Assembly: GCA_903883645.1 (NCBI GenBank)
Contig: CAISBR010000066.1
Location: forward strand, 36,266-100,265
Direction of reading: 5' to 3'
DNA from: an uncultured Myxococcales bacterium
GTDB lineage: Bacteria; Myxococcota_A; UBA9042
Length of the DNA stretch: 64,000 nt
Positions 55,812 through 64,000 of the stretch are shown here, piece after piece (within the stretch, counting starts at the first letter, position 1; every line of letters begins with the position of its first letter). The notes beneath the pieces were generated by a model. The model searched no databases. It was given only the letters and a program-made list of their open reading frames with translations, and was not told the DNA's origin. Position numbers and translations under genes: made by a program.

Positions 55812-56020
55812 AGTCGAATGCGTTTTTTGCGCAACTCGCGCTGCCGCGAAAAAAGTTTGGTCCGCCAAGATCGAAGTCGCCGGCTGGGGCGTCTGAGGGG
55901 CATGGGGAGCGAAACCCCGCCAAACAAAGGAAGGAATCGGGTCTCGGCAACAAGTTGTTGCTGGCTGCACCCGCCCAACCTCGCGCCACTCGGTCCCAAC
56001 AGGGACTGCGGAGTTGTAGC

Positions 56021-56386
56021 ATGAATACCATTTTGACCCTTGCCCTGAGCCTCGTCGCCGGCCTCACCCTCTCGGCCGTGGCCTTCGCCGGCCCCATGGA
56101 CGCAAATGCCACCGCCTCGGCCGCGCCGGCGTTTTCTGCCTCGGCGTTCTCGGCCTTTACTCAGCACAAGGGCGCGCGCTCGGCCTCGGCTGTGTCGGGC
56201 GCGGTCTCGGCCAAGTTGCTGAACGAATACAGAAATCCCGTCGCAGGCCACGGCACAGGCGCCAACCTCGACAGCAAGGGCCTCGCGGGATTCATCGCCC
56301 CCGCTGCGCCAAAGGTCGTTGGCATGGTCGGGCAGAAGGTCAATGCCGCGCTGTGGTCCGGCTTGGGTGGCGCCCGCCCAAAGTAG
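56021..56386 (+). CDS. Small secreted hypothetical protein
   Basis: MNTILTLALSLVAGLTLSAVAFA signal peptide, 121 aa, no recognisable domain. Confidence 0.5.
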   Translation: MNTILTLALSLVAGLTLSAVAFAGPMDANATASAAPAFSASAFSAFTQHKGARSASAVSGAVSAKLLNEYRNPVAGHGTGANLDSKGLAGFIAPAAPKVVGMVGQKVNAALWSGLGGARPK

Positions 56387-56669
56387 CCCACTCGCCCCGC
56401 AGTGGGCACCCAGCAAGCCCCTGCCCGTAGCGCAGACCGTGCCTCAAGCCGGCTTGCGCTATCGGCTTTTTGGGGCGGCGCGTTGTCTGAGCTTGACTGC
56501 CAAACCGCCCTAGCGCATAGTTGCAAAATCTGGATTCTTTGGCGCCAAGCTGCAACCGTTGCGGTCCCCGCGACAGCTTGCGCCTATAAGCCTGCTAGCT
56601 GCCGCGCTGCCGACTCCCCCGTCGCTGGCCGCAGAGCCTGGCCGGGCGCGTTTGGCGGTGGGAGGCGGC

Positions 56670-59219
56670 ATGCAACGGCAAGAGCACGTGCAACAAGGGC
56701 TGGATGAGTCGCGCCTGGGCGCTGATGGCGACAGCTTGGGGCTGATTCGCCGCGAACGAGAACAACAAACCGTTTTGCGGCAGTTGCTTGAATGCGTGCT
56801 TGCCGGCGGGCAGCTCGACCAGACGCTGCTGCGGTGCCTAGAGCAACTGGTCGCCGTTTCATGGTTGGCGCTATTGCCCAAGGGTGCGATTCTGCTGCGA
56901 AAAGCCGACAGCGAATCCCTGCAAATGGCCGCATATGTCAACCTTAGCTCGGCCGTGCTTACCACGTGTGCCAAAGTCGCGTTTGGCCAGTGCCTGTGCG
57001 GGCGGGTTGCCGCGTCTGGAATTTCTGAGTTTGCGAGCCATATCGACGCGCGCCACACGGTGCGGTACAGCGAGATGGCTGACCATGGCCACTACGCCCT
57101 ACCCCTGGTGGCCGAGGGGCTCGTGCTCGGTGTGCTGGTGCTGTATCTGCCACCGGGCGCGCACCACGATGCCGACAAAGAGGATTTCTTGGCTTCCGTA
57201 GCCGCTATCTTGGCTGCGCACATCAGTCGGCAGCGGGTGGCCGACGAACTGGCGCACCATCGCGAGCACTTGGAGCAGACGGTGCGCGACCGCACGGCGG
57301 CATTGGCAGCGACCGAGGCGCGCACGCGGGCCATCCTGAGCACTCTGCTCGACGGCGTGATTCAGTTCGACGCCAGGGGACAGGTGCTCCTTGCCAACAG
57401 TGCGGCGCTGCACATGTTTGGTTACAGCGCCGGCGAGTTTCTGGGGCGTTCGATTCGTTCCGTTTTGCAAGATTTCGTCGACGGCGCCGCGGTCATGACT
57501 CCCCAGGTTGCGACCACTGGCGCGACGGGCTCGCACGCCGGCATGCGCATGGTTGGCGTAGGAACTCGCAAGGATCAAAGCACTTTCCCCTTAGAAATTG
57601 CCCTTAGCACTAGCGCCGACGAGGGCGGGCTCACCTATATTGCCGCACTGCGCGATGTGACGGAGCAGCGTGCGGCCGAGCAGGCCCGCGAGGCGGCGCG
57701 CGAGCGGGTCGAGCAGCTGGCGCACGCTAAAATGCAGTTTCTGGCCACTATGAGCCACGAAATCCGTACGCCGCTCAGTGGCATTTTAGGCCTCGCCGAG
57801 ATCGGCAGCCGCAGTGAGCTACGGCGCGACAGCAGCACTCTGTTTCGCCGGATCGTCGAGTCGGGGCACCACTTGCTCGGCGTAGTCAACGACGTGCTCG
57901 ATTTCTCGAAGGGCGAGGCCGGCAAGATTACTATCGAAAGCAGGCCATTTGAGCTGATGAGCCCGGTGAACGGCGCGATCAGCCTGGTGGTGCGCACTGC
58001 CCACAGCAAGGGGCTGGCGCTCGACTGTCACGTGCCGGCGTCGCCCGCGGTGGTGTGCGGCGATCGGACGCGCATTCAGCAAGTGCTAGTCAACCTGCTG
58101 TCGAATGCCGTCAAGTTCACCGAGCATGGGCACGTGGGCATCCATGTCGCGCGCGAGGGCGAATGGCAAGCATTCTATGTGCGCGACACGGGTATCGGCA
58201 TCTCAGCCGACGAGTGCCAGCGGCTGTTTGTGCCCTTTGAGCAGGCGGATAACTCGACTACGCGGCGGTTCGGCGGCACGGGGCTGGGGTTGGCCATCAG
58301 CCGGCAGCTGGCGCGCGCCATGGGAGGCGATGTGCTTGTCGCGAGTGAGCCGGGGCATGGCAGCGTGTTCACCTTGCGCCTGCCGCTGCCGGTGTCGACC
58401 ATCATGGCCGAGGAGTCGCCGCGAAGCAGCAGTGTGCGCGGCTCGCCCCGCCTGGCCGGGCTGCGGGTGCTTGCAGCCGAAGACATTGAGCTCAATCGGT
58501 TCATTCTCGAAGACATCCTGACGCAAGAAGGGGCGGAGGTGACGTTTGCCCATCACGGCCAAGGCGCGCTCGACGCGCTCGAAGAACTGGGAACGGGCAG
58601 CTTTGATGCGATCTTGATGGATGTGCAGATGCCGATTATGGACGGAATTGAGGCCACTCGCCGCATCCGCCTGCTGCCACACGCGCCGCCGGTCATCGGT
58701 TTGACCGCCCATGCCTACGCCGAAGAGCGGCAGCGCTGTTTCGAAGTGGGCATGGTAGCGCAGGTCAGCAAGCCGATCGCGATCGACACCTTGGTGCAAG
58801 AGCTGCTCGCCCACGGTGCGCCACGAGCGGTCGCCCGGCCCGCACCCGACAAGCAGGCGGCGCCCGCCGATCCGTTTGACTGGCCCGCCGTGTTGGCTCG
58901 CTTTGGTGGTCGGCGCGAATTTGTCGACAAGCTCTGTGCGCTGTTGGTCGAAGGCTTTGCCGGCGTGCCCGTCGCCCTGCGCGCTGCGGCCACAGGTGGA
59001 AATCTGCGCGATGCAGCGGCAGTTGCGCATCGCCTGCGCAGCGTGGCCGGCAGTCTCGAAGCCTCTGGGCTCGTCGCTCAGTGCCAAGTGGTCGAAAGCG
59101 GCGTCGTGGCCGCAACTACGGAGCACGAACGTTCGCTCGTTGGCGTACAGGTTCAGGCCTTGGCCGACCAGCTCGATGTCGCACTGCGGTTTGCCCTTGA
59201 GCGCCGTGGGCAGCCTTAG
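56670..59219 (+). CDS. Hybrid sensor histidine kinase (GAF-PAS-HisKA-HATPase-REC-Hpt)
   Basis: [20 protein letters not shown]-box; [64 protein letters not shown] Hpt. Confidence 0.9.
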   Translation: MQRQEHVQQGLDESRLGADGDSLGLIRREREQQTVLRQLLECVLAGGQLDQTLLRCLEQLVAVSWLALLPKGAILLRKADSESLQMAAYVNLSSAVLTTCAKVAFGQCLCGRVAASGISEFASHIDARHTVRYSEMADHGHYALPLVAEGLVLGVLVLYLPPGAHHDADKEDFLASVAAILAAHISRQRVADELAHHREHLEQTVRDRTAALAATEARTRAILSTLLDGVIQFDARGQVLLANSAALHMFGYSAGEFLGRSIRSVLQDFVDGAAVMTPQVATTGATGSHAGMRMVGVGTRKDQSTFPLEIALSTSADEGGLTYIAALRDVTEQRAAEQAREAARERVEQLAHAKMQFLATMSHEIRTPLSGILGLAEIGSRSELRRDSSTLFRRIVESGHHLLGVVNDVLDFSKGEAGKITIESRPFELMSPVNGAISLVVRTAHSKGLALDCHVPASPAVVCGDRTRIQQVLVNLLSNAVKFTEHGHVGIHVAREGEWQAFYVRDTGIGISADECQRLFVPFEQADNSTTRRFGGTGLGLAISRQLARAMGGDVLVASEPGHGSVFTLRLPLPVSTIMAEESPRSSSVRGSPRLAGLRVLAAEDIELNRFILEDILTQEGAEVTFAHHGQGALDALEELGTGSFDAILMDVQMPIMDGIEATRRIRLLPHAPPVIGLTAHAYAEERQRCFEVGMVAQVSKPIAIDTLVQELLAHGAPRAVARPAPDKQAAPADPFDWPAVLARFGGRREFVDKLCALLVEGFAGVPVALRAAATGGNLRDAAAVAHRLRSVAGSLEASGLVAQCQVVESGVVAATTEHERSLVGVQVQALADQLDVALRFALERRGQP

Positions 59220-59312
59220 GCGGCGGCCAGTAGTAGCCCGCACGTGCTCTGGCGCCTCGGTTGGGATGGCGCCCGCGGTCGTCACACGCTACACTCGCGC
59301 GCGGAGTGAACG

Positions 59313-59699
59313 ATGAGCACAGCTACGGTTCAAGAATCGGCAGTTTCGATTGACCTCGACCCCATGTCGCTGGCGTCGCTGGGCGACTTGCTCGATCACG
59401 ACTTGGCGGCGTGGAACGAGCTGCTGCAGACCCAGTTGTCGAATAGTGCGCGCCTGGCGAGCGAGCTCCGCAGTGCCTTCGAAGTAAGCGATTGGTTTAC
59501 CCTTGAGCGCGCGGCCCACACGCTCAAGTCGTCGAGCGCGCTGTTTGGTGCGCACAAACTTGCCCAGCAGTGCCAAGTGGTCGAGCTGGCCGCCCATCAC
59601 AAGCTGGCGGCAACCTTGGCCGACCAGACGGCGGAGCTGCTCACCTTGTTCGCCCAGACCGACGCTGCGCTGCGCCAGCTCGTGGGGCGCGTGCCGTAG
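59313..59699 (+). CDS. Stand-alone Hpt-domain phosphotransfer protein
   Basis: LERAAHTLKSSSALFGAHKLAQQCQVVE. Confidence 0.82.
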   Translation: MSTATVQESAVSIDLDPMSLASLGDLLDHDLAAWNELLQTQLSNSARLASELRSAFEVSDWFTLERAAHTLKSSSALFGAHKLAQQCQVVELAAHHKLAATLADQTAELLTLFAQTDAALRQLVGRVP

Positions 59700-59726
59700 C
59701 TGCCGCAGTTCAATGCGAGATTTACA

Positions 59727-60746
59727 ATGAAAACCGCCGTCCGCGCGCCGTGGATTCCACTTCAGCGCATCGAGCCGCTGGTGCAGCCTGAGCCCATCTT
59801 GCTGCTCGGCCTGGGCCTGGTGGTGCTGTGGGCTCTGTACTTGGGGGCGATGCGGCGCGTGTCGGTCGAGCGCCACCAGATGCTGCGCGGTGCGTTGGCG
59901 AATTTAAGCTTGCATTGCGCGGTGTTTGCAGGTCTCGCCGTGGGCTACTTCGGCTTCGACCTCGATCCGATCGAGCAATCGCAGCTGGTGCGCGTGCAGC
60001 CGTGGCTAGGGCTGATTGTGCTGGTGCAGGGCTGTATCGTCTTTACCAAGGGCTCAAAAGTATTGGCGATGGAGCTGCTGTTTCTGAGCCACATGCGCGA
60101 GTTCGTGCCGGCGCTGCTGATCAATACCATGACGGCGCTGGTGTCGCTGGTGTCGTTTGGTTGGCTGGCGGCGAGTGTGTTCGACCTGCAGATCGGCCCC
60201 CTGTTGGCGACCTCGGCGGCGGCGTCGGTGGTCCTGGGCTTGGCGATGCAAGACACGCTGGGCAACCTGTTTGCGGGCATCGCGATGCAGTTCGATAAGC
60301 CGTACGAAATCGGCGACTGGATCGAGGTAACTGCCGGTCTTTACAAGTGGAATGGCCAGGTTTGGGAAGTGACTTGGCGCGCCACGGCGCTCACAGGGGT
60401 GGCGGGCGAGCTCATCAGCATCCCCAACCGCGTGGTGGGGCAGGGCCAGGTCGTCAACTACTCGCAACGCGACGTGCCGGTGGCGCGCGAGCTGCTGCTT
60501 ATGCTCGATTTGTCTTGTGATCTTGAGAAGATGCGTGGCGAGCTGCAGCGTGCGTTGGCCCGTGTGCCGGGTGTTGTGGCGCAGCCCGCACCCGAGGTGC
60601 TGTTCAGCGAGGTCGTCGAGGCCCAGGTCAAGGCGCGTTTGGTGTATTGGCTTCGCGACTTGCCGCACCAGCCGCAGATTGCCGACGCCGCGATCACGGC
60701 CGCTCTGGCTGCGGTGCGACAGCAGGCAACCCTAGAAAAAAACTAG
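59727..60746 (+). CDS. Mechanosensitive channel, MscS family
   Basis: ASVVLGLAMQDTLGNLFAGIAMQFDKPYEIGDWIEV; ISIPNRVVGQGQVVNYSQ. Confidence 0.88.
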   Translation: MKTAVRAPWIPLQRIEPLVQPEPILLLGLGLVVLWALYLGAMRRVSVERHQMLRGALANLSLHCAVFAGLAVGYFGFDLDPIEQSQLVRVQPWLGLIVLVQGCIVFTKGSKVLAMELLFLSHMREFVPALLINTMTALVSLVSFGWLAASVFDLQIGPLLATSAAASVVLGLAMQDTLGNLFAGIAMQFDKPYEIGDWIEVTAGLYKWNGQVWEVTWRATALTGVAGELISIPNRVVGQGQVVNYSQRDVPVARELLLMLDLSCDLEKMRGELQRALARVPGVVAQPAPEVLFSEVVEAQVKARLVYWLRDLPHQPQIADAAITAALAAVRQQATLEKN

Positions 60747-62444
60747 CTATGCCGGCGTCTGCGGCCCTGGGTGAATGCCAATCACCGAATAGGCGCGCAC
60801 GCCCTCGGCACGGCCCTTCACAAACACCTCTTTCACAAAGTGCGCTTCGATGGTCTCGCCCAGGTCGTCGAACGTCGTTTGGCTGATCAGCACGCCCACA
60901 CCCAGCTCTTTGGTCTGCGACTCGAGCCGCGAAGCCAGGTTCACCGCATCGCCGATCACCGTGTATTCCATGCGCTTATCGCTGCCAATGTTGCCCGCCA
61001 CCACCGAGCCCGTGTGGATGCCAATGCCGGTCCGCAGCTCGGGATAGCCTTGCGCCATCAGCTGTTGATTCAGCGGCCCCAGCGCCTCGCGCATCCGCAC
61101 CGCCGCCCGCACCGCCCGCAACGTATCGCCCGGCTGGCCCACCGGCGCGCCAAATACCGCCATGATCGCGTCGCCGATGTACTTATCGACCACGCCCCCT
61201 TCTTCCATGATGATGCCTACCATCGTGGTGAAGTAGATGTTGAGCATCTCGACCACCCGCTGCGCCGGCATGCGCTCGCTAATGGTAGTAAATTCGCGGA
61301 TATCGGTAAACAAGATCGACACCGTCATGGTCTTGCCGCCGAGCTCGACGTCGCCCTTCAGCAAGTGCTCAGCCACCGCCTCGGTCATGTATTTGCCAAA
61401 AGTATCGCGGAGTTTATCGCGCTCTTTCAGCCCCTCGACCATGTGGTTAAAGCCCTCGGCCAGGTCCTCGAGCTCGTCGCCGGTGCGCACGGGCGAAACG
61501 GTCACATATTCTTGGACTTCCATACGCTTCAGCGCCGAACTGACCCGGCTCAGCGCCTGCGACATCAGCGACGCCACCCGCGTACCCAGCAGCAGCGCCA
61601 GACTGCCCACCAGCAGGGTAAAACCAAGTGCAATCAGCATATTGTTGCGCACGAGATCGCGAATGTCCGACACATCGTGGGCGATCGCCAGCAAATAGGG
61701 GCCATGATCGGTCGTAAGCGCCGGCAACGGCACGCGCGCCACCGCCCAGTCATCGTCGCCAAGGTGCAGAAGCTGGGTCGTTTCATCGGCTTGCTTCATC
61801 GCTTCGACCGGCATGCGCGCGGTGGCGACGGTTGCAATGGCCGACATCGGCTCAAGAAGCGCCAGCTCGACCCCAACTTTCTTGGCGGCATTATTCAGAA
61901 ATTGCAGCGTCAGCGGCAGGCACACGATCACCGCGCCGCCGCCCGGCAAGGGCACGGCCAGCACGTAGGCCGGGGGCGCCTGGGTTGAAGACTCGCAACC
62001 GTGCAGAACTACGCCAGAAAACTCGCGCCCTTGCACCGCCTGCCGGTAGCCCGGCTCGGCCAGGATGTCGCTTCGCGGCGATTGGCAGCCGAGCTGCACG
62101 GCGACCTGCCCGCGCGCATCGACAAATAGGATATCGAAGTCGGGAAAGAATTTGCGAAAACGCTCGGCCAGCTTCTGCGCAGCCTGCCGATCTGGGCTCG
62201 CAAGTGCTGCTGGCGTCTCGGGATCTTGCGCCAGCAGCCGCGCCGCGATCGCCACATCGCCAATGTCGTCGTCAAACTCCAAGTCGAAGGCGCTGTGGGC
62301 TTCGGCCACCCGGTCATCGACCTCGTCGAGCAGCTGCCGATCGAGCACCCACCACAGGCCCGGCAGGATGGTCAGCATCACCGCCACTGGCAGAAGCACC
62401 AGTGCCGTCAGTTTTTGCCTTACAGTTCGCAGACCTCGCGCCAT
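60747..62444 (-). CDS. Class III adenylate/guanylate cyclase with N-terminal extracytoplasmic sensor and HAMP
   Basis: VSILFTDIREFTTISERM, GGVVDKYIGDAIMAVFGAPV, EYTVIGDAVNLASRLE; flanking TM helices. Confidence 0.88.
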   Translation of the reverse strand: MARGLRTVRQKLTALVLLPVAVMLTILPGLWWVLDRQLLDEVDDRVAEAHSAFDLEFDDDIGDVAIAARLLAQDPETPAALASPDRQAAQKLAERFRKFFPDFDILFVDARGQVAVQLGCQSPRSDILAEPGYRQAVQGREFSGVVLHGCESSTQAPPAYVLAVPLPGGGAVIVCLPLTLQFLNNAAKKVGVELALLEPMSAIATVATARMPVEAMKQADETTQLLHLGDDDWAVARVPLPALTTDHGPYLLAIAHDVSDIRDLVRNNMLIALGFTLLVGSLALLLGTRVASLMSQALSRVSSALKRMEVQEYVTVSPVRTGDELEDLAEGFNHMVEGLKERDKLRDTFGKYMTEAVAEHLLKGDVELGGKTMTVSILFTDIREFTTISERMPAQRVVEMLNIYFTTMVGIIMEEGGVVDKYIGDAIMAVFGAPVGQPGDTLRAVRAAVRMREALGPLNQQLMAQGYPELRTGIGIHTGSVVAGNIGSDKRMEYTVIGDAVNLASRLESQTKELGVGVLISQTTFDDLGETIEAHFVKEVFVKGRAEGVRAYSVIGIHPGPQTPA

Positions 62445-62551
62445 GTCGTTCCTAACGCCAGAGCGCAGTGGCTGCTGCCGTAGCGCAATTGTGCCACTAA
62501 ATCGCCAGAAGATCCATTAGTTGCACAAGAGTCGTGCGCGACAACTCTGCG

Positions 62552-63748
62552 CTATGCTGCTGCCACTGCTTGGCTCGACTCGGCTCGCGCGTGGGCCACT
62601 GCGCTGATGCCGTCGATCGCCACACCGTCGCGGCCGGCAAGCTTGACGCGGTACATCGCCGCATCGGCCCGTCGCAACAGCTCTTCAAATTCGACCGTCG
62701 CCCTGGGATCGGCTTCGGCAATGCCAATGCTGACGGTCAGGTTCAGGAGCGGGGCGTGCGCAGGCCTAGGAATAACCCGAATACTCGCGCGAATCCGCTC
62801 TGCGACCTCGATCGCCTGCACCGCCACCGCGCCGTACAGCAGCACGCAAAATTCCTCGCCGCCATAGCGCCCAATCACATCGGACGGTCGCAGACTGCGC
62901 TGCATGGCGTGCGCCACCGCCACCAAGACCTCGTCGCCCACCTGGTGCCCATAGTCGTCGTTCACCCGCTTGAACCAATCGAGATCGACCATCAGCAGCG
63001 CGCACGACCGCGAAGTCGCGTGGGCGCGCGCCAGCAGCACGGGCACTAGACTGAACAGGCAGCTGCGGCTCGCCACCCCGGTCAATGCGTCGCGGGCCAC
63101 CAGCTCCTCGGCGCGGTCGAGGGCCCGGCTTTGCACCATCAGCAGCACCGCCACCACATGCAGCGACAGCAGCACCTGCGCCGCCAGCAAATCCGACGAA
63201 TACCAACGCGGATCGACAGGTTCCTTGCTCAGCGGTTGCAGCTTTGTCGCCAGCGCGCAGGCCCCAAGCAGCAGCGCAATGCCTGTCTCGGTGGTCGCCA
63301 GCAGCGCCGTGGGCCGGTCTGGTCGCTGCCGCAGGCGCTGGAACAGCACGCTCATCGTCGCCAAATGGGGCAGCACTCCCAACAGGTTGCACACCCCCGC
63401 CGTATCGCTCGCACTGGCCAGCGGACTCAGGCAGACGGCCGCGACCAGCAGGGGCGGCGCAATCACCGCCAGCCAAAACGGCCGCGCGTCGACCATCTGC
63501 GCCAGCCCCAGGTAGCTGAGTGAAAAACCCACCGAAAGCAGCAGGTTACTTGCTAAGTCGCTCGGCCAAGCGTCGTGGACGCCGCCCAGCAGCGCCAGCT
63601 CGGCCGCCAGCCCCTGCAGCACCAGCGCCCCCAGGTACAGCGCTCCGCCCGGGGGCAGACGCCGCCACATCACCACCGCGACCACCGAAGTGAGCGCCCA
63701 CAGTGTGGCGATATTGCAGGCGATAAGTGTGGGGACGTCGAGCCTCAT
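62552..63748 (-). CDS. Membrane-bound diguanylate cyclase (GGDEF)
   Basis: MVDLDWFKRVNDDYGHQVGDEVL and RPSDVIGRYGGEEFCVLL; multiple N-terminal TM helices. Confidence 0.92.
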   Translation of the reverse strand: MRLDVPTLIACNIATLWALTSVVAVVMWRRLPPGGALYLGALVLQGLAAELALLGGVHDAWPSDLASNLLLSVGFSLSYLGLAQMVDARPFWLAVIAPPLLVAAVCLSPLASASDTAGVCNLLGVLPHLATMSVLFQRLRQRPDRPTALLATTETGIALLLGACALATKLQPLSKEPVDPRWYSSDLLAAQVLLSLHVVAVLLMVQSRALDRAEELVARDALTGVASRSCLFSLVPVLLARAHATSRSCALLMVDLDWFKRVNDDYGHQVGDEVLVAVAHAMQRSLRPSDVIGRYGGEEFCVLLYGAVAVQAIEVAERIRASIRVIPRPAHAPLLNLTVSIGIAEADPRATVEFEELLRRADAAMYRVKLAGRDGVAIDGISAVAHARAESSQAVAAA

Positions 63749-63837
63749 GCCTCAAGACATCCGTCGCCAACTGGGCGGGTGATGTCTGCAAGGTAGGGCG
63801 AAAACGCTTAGCAGCAAGCCATTTTGCGGCCTGTGGG

Positions 63838-64000
63838 CTACAGCCCCTTAAAGTCCCAGCCGACGGAGATCAGCACGCCCATGGTGTCTTGCGCTTTGCT
63901 CACGTCGAGCAGGTTCAAGGCCGCGCGAAACGTGAGGACGTCGGTGCGGTAGCCGGCGCCTAGGACTGCGCCGAGCTTAGTCTCAAATGCCCCTGTCGAA
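63838..64000 (-). CDS. Partial outer-membrane beta-barrel-like protein (3' end only)
   Basis: Reverse-strand translation STGAFETKLGAVLGAGYRTDVLTFRAALNLLDVSKAQDTMGVLISVGWDFKGL* with alternating strand pattern, open to window edge. Confidence 0.4.
   Translation of the reverse strand, partial: STGAFETKLGAVLGAGYRTDVLTFRAALNLLDVSKAQDTMGVLISVGWDFKGL

Overview
The window is a GC-rich bacterial chromosome segment. Its lipoprotein and Cys-rich repeat content looks Myxococcota/deltaproteobacteria-like (inference from gene style; no 16S present). I see about 43 protein-coding genes and no tRNA, rRNA, CRISPR array or recognisable transposon. Gene blocks, in order: a truncated O-antigen ligase-like gene; a TolC/MlaC operon divergent from a TetR regulator; an inositol-phospholipid-like block (inositol-phosphate synthase, MMPL exporter, Gfo/Idh oxidoreductase, CDP-alcohol phosphatidyltransferase, GtrA, class-III aminotransferase, PgpA); a his block (hisH, hisF and a fused hisA-hisI-hisE); two related modular P-domain surface proteins; an acyl-CoA dehydrogenase; a HEAT-repeat protein with a hydrolase-like tail lacking catalytic residues; a ferredoxin; thiD; an isolated eutC-eutL pair; a giant repeat cytochrome c-like lipoprotein; a Cys-rich repeat lipoprotein; topoisomerase III; and a signalling cluster (hybrid histidine kinase, Hpt, MscS, adenylate cyclase, GGDEF). 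The strongest candidate for an undescribed system is the cytochrome at 39072-48641. It carries 14 full repeats plus a partial one, almost all exactly 540 bp long, and I hand-counted 83 CX2CH/CX3CH/CX4CH motifs. It is preceded by two perfect CTTGA-N6-TCAAG dyads (FNR/CRP-like) and followed by a lipoprotein with about 33 Cys-rich units. All family calls are from reading the translated sequences; no searches were run.
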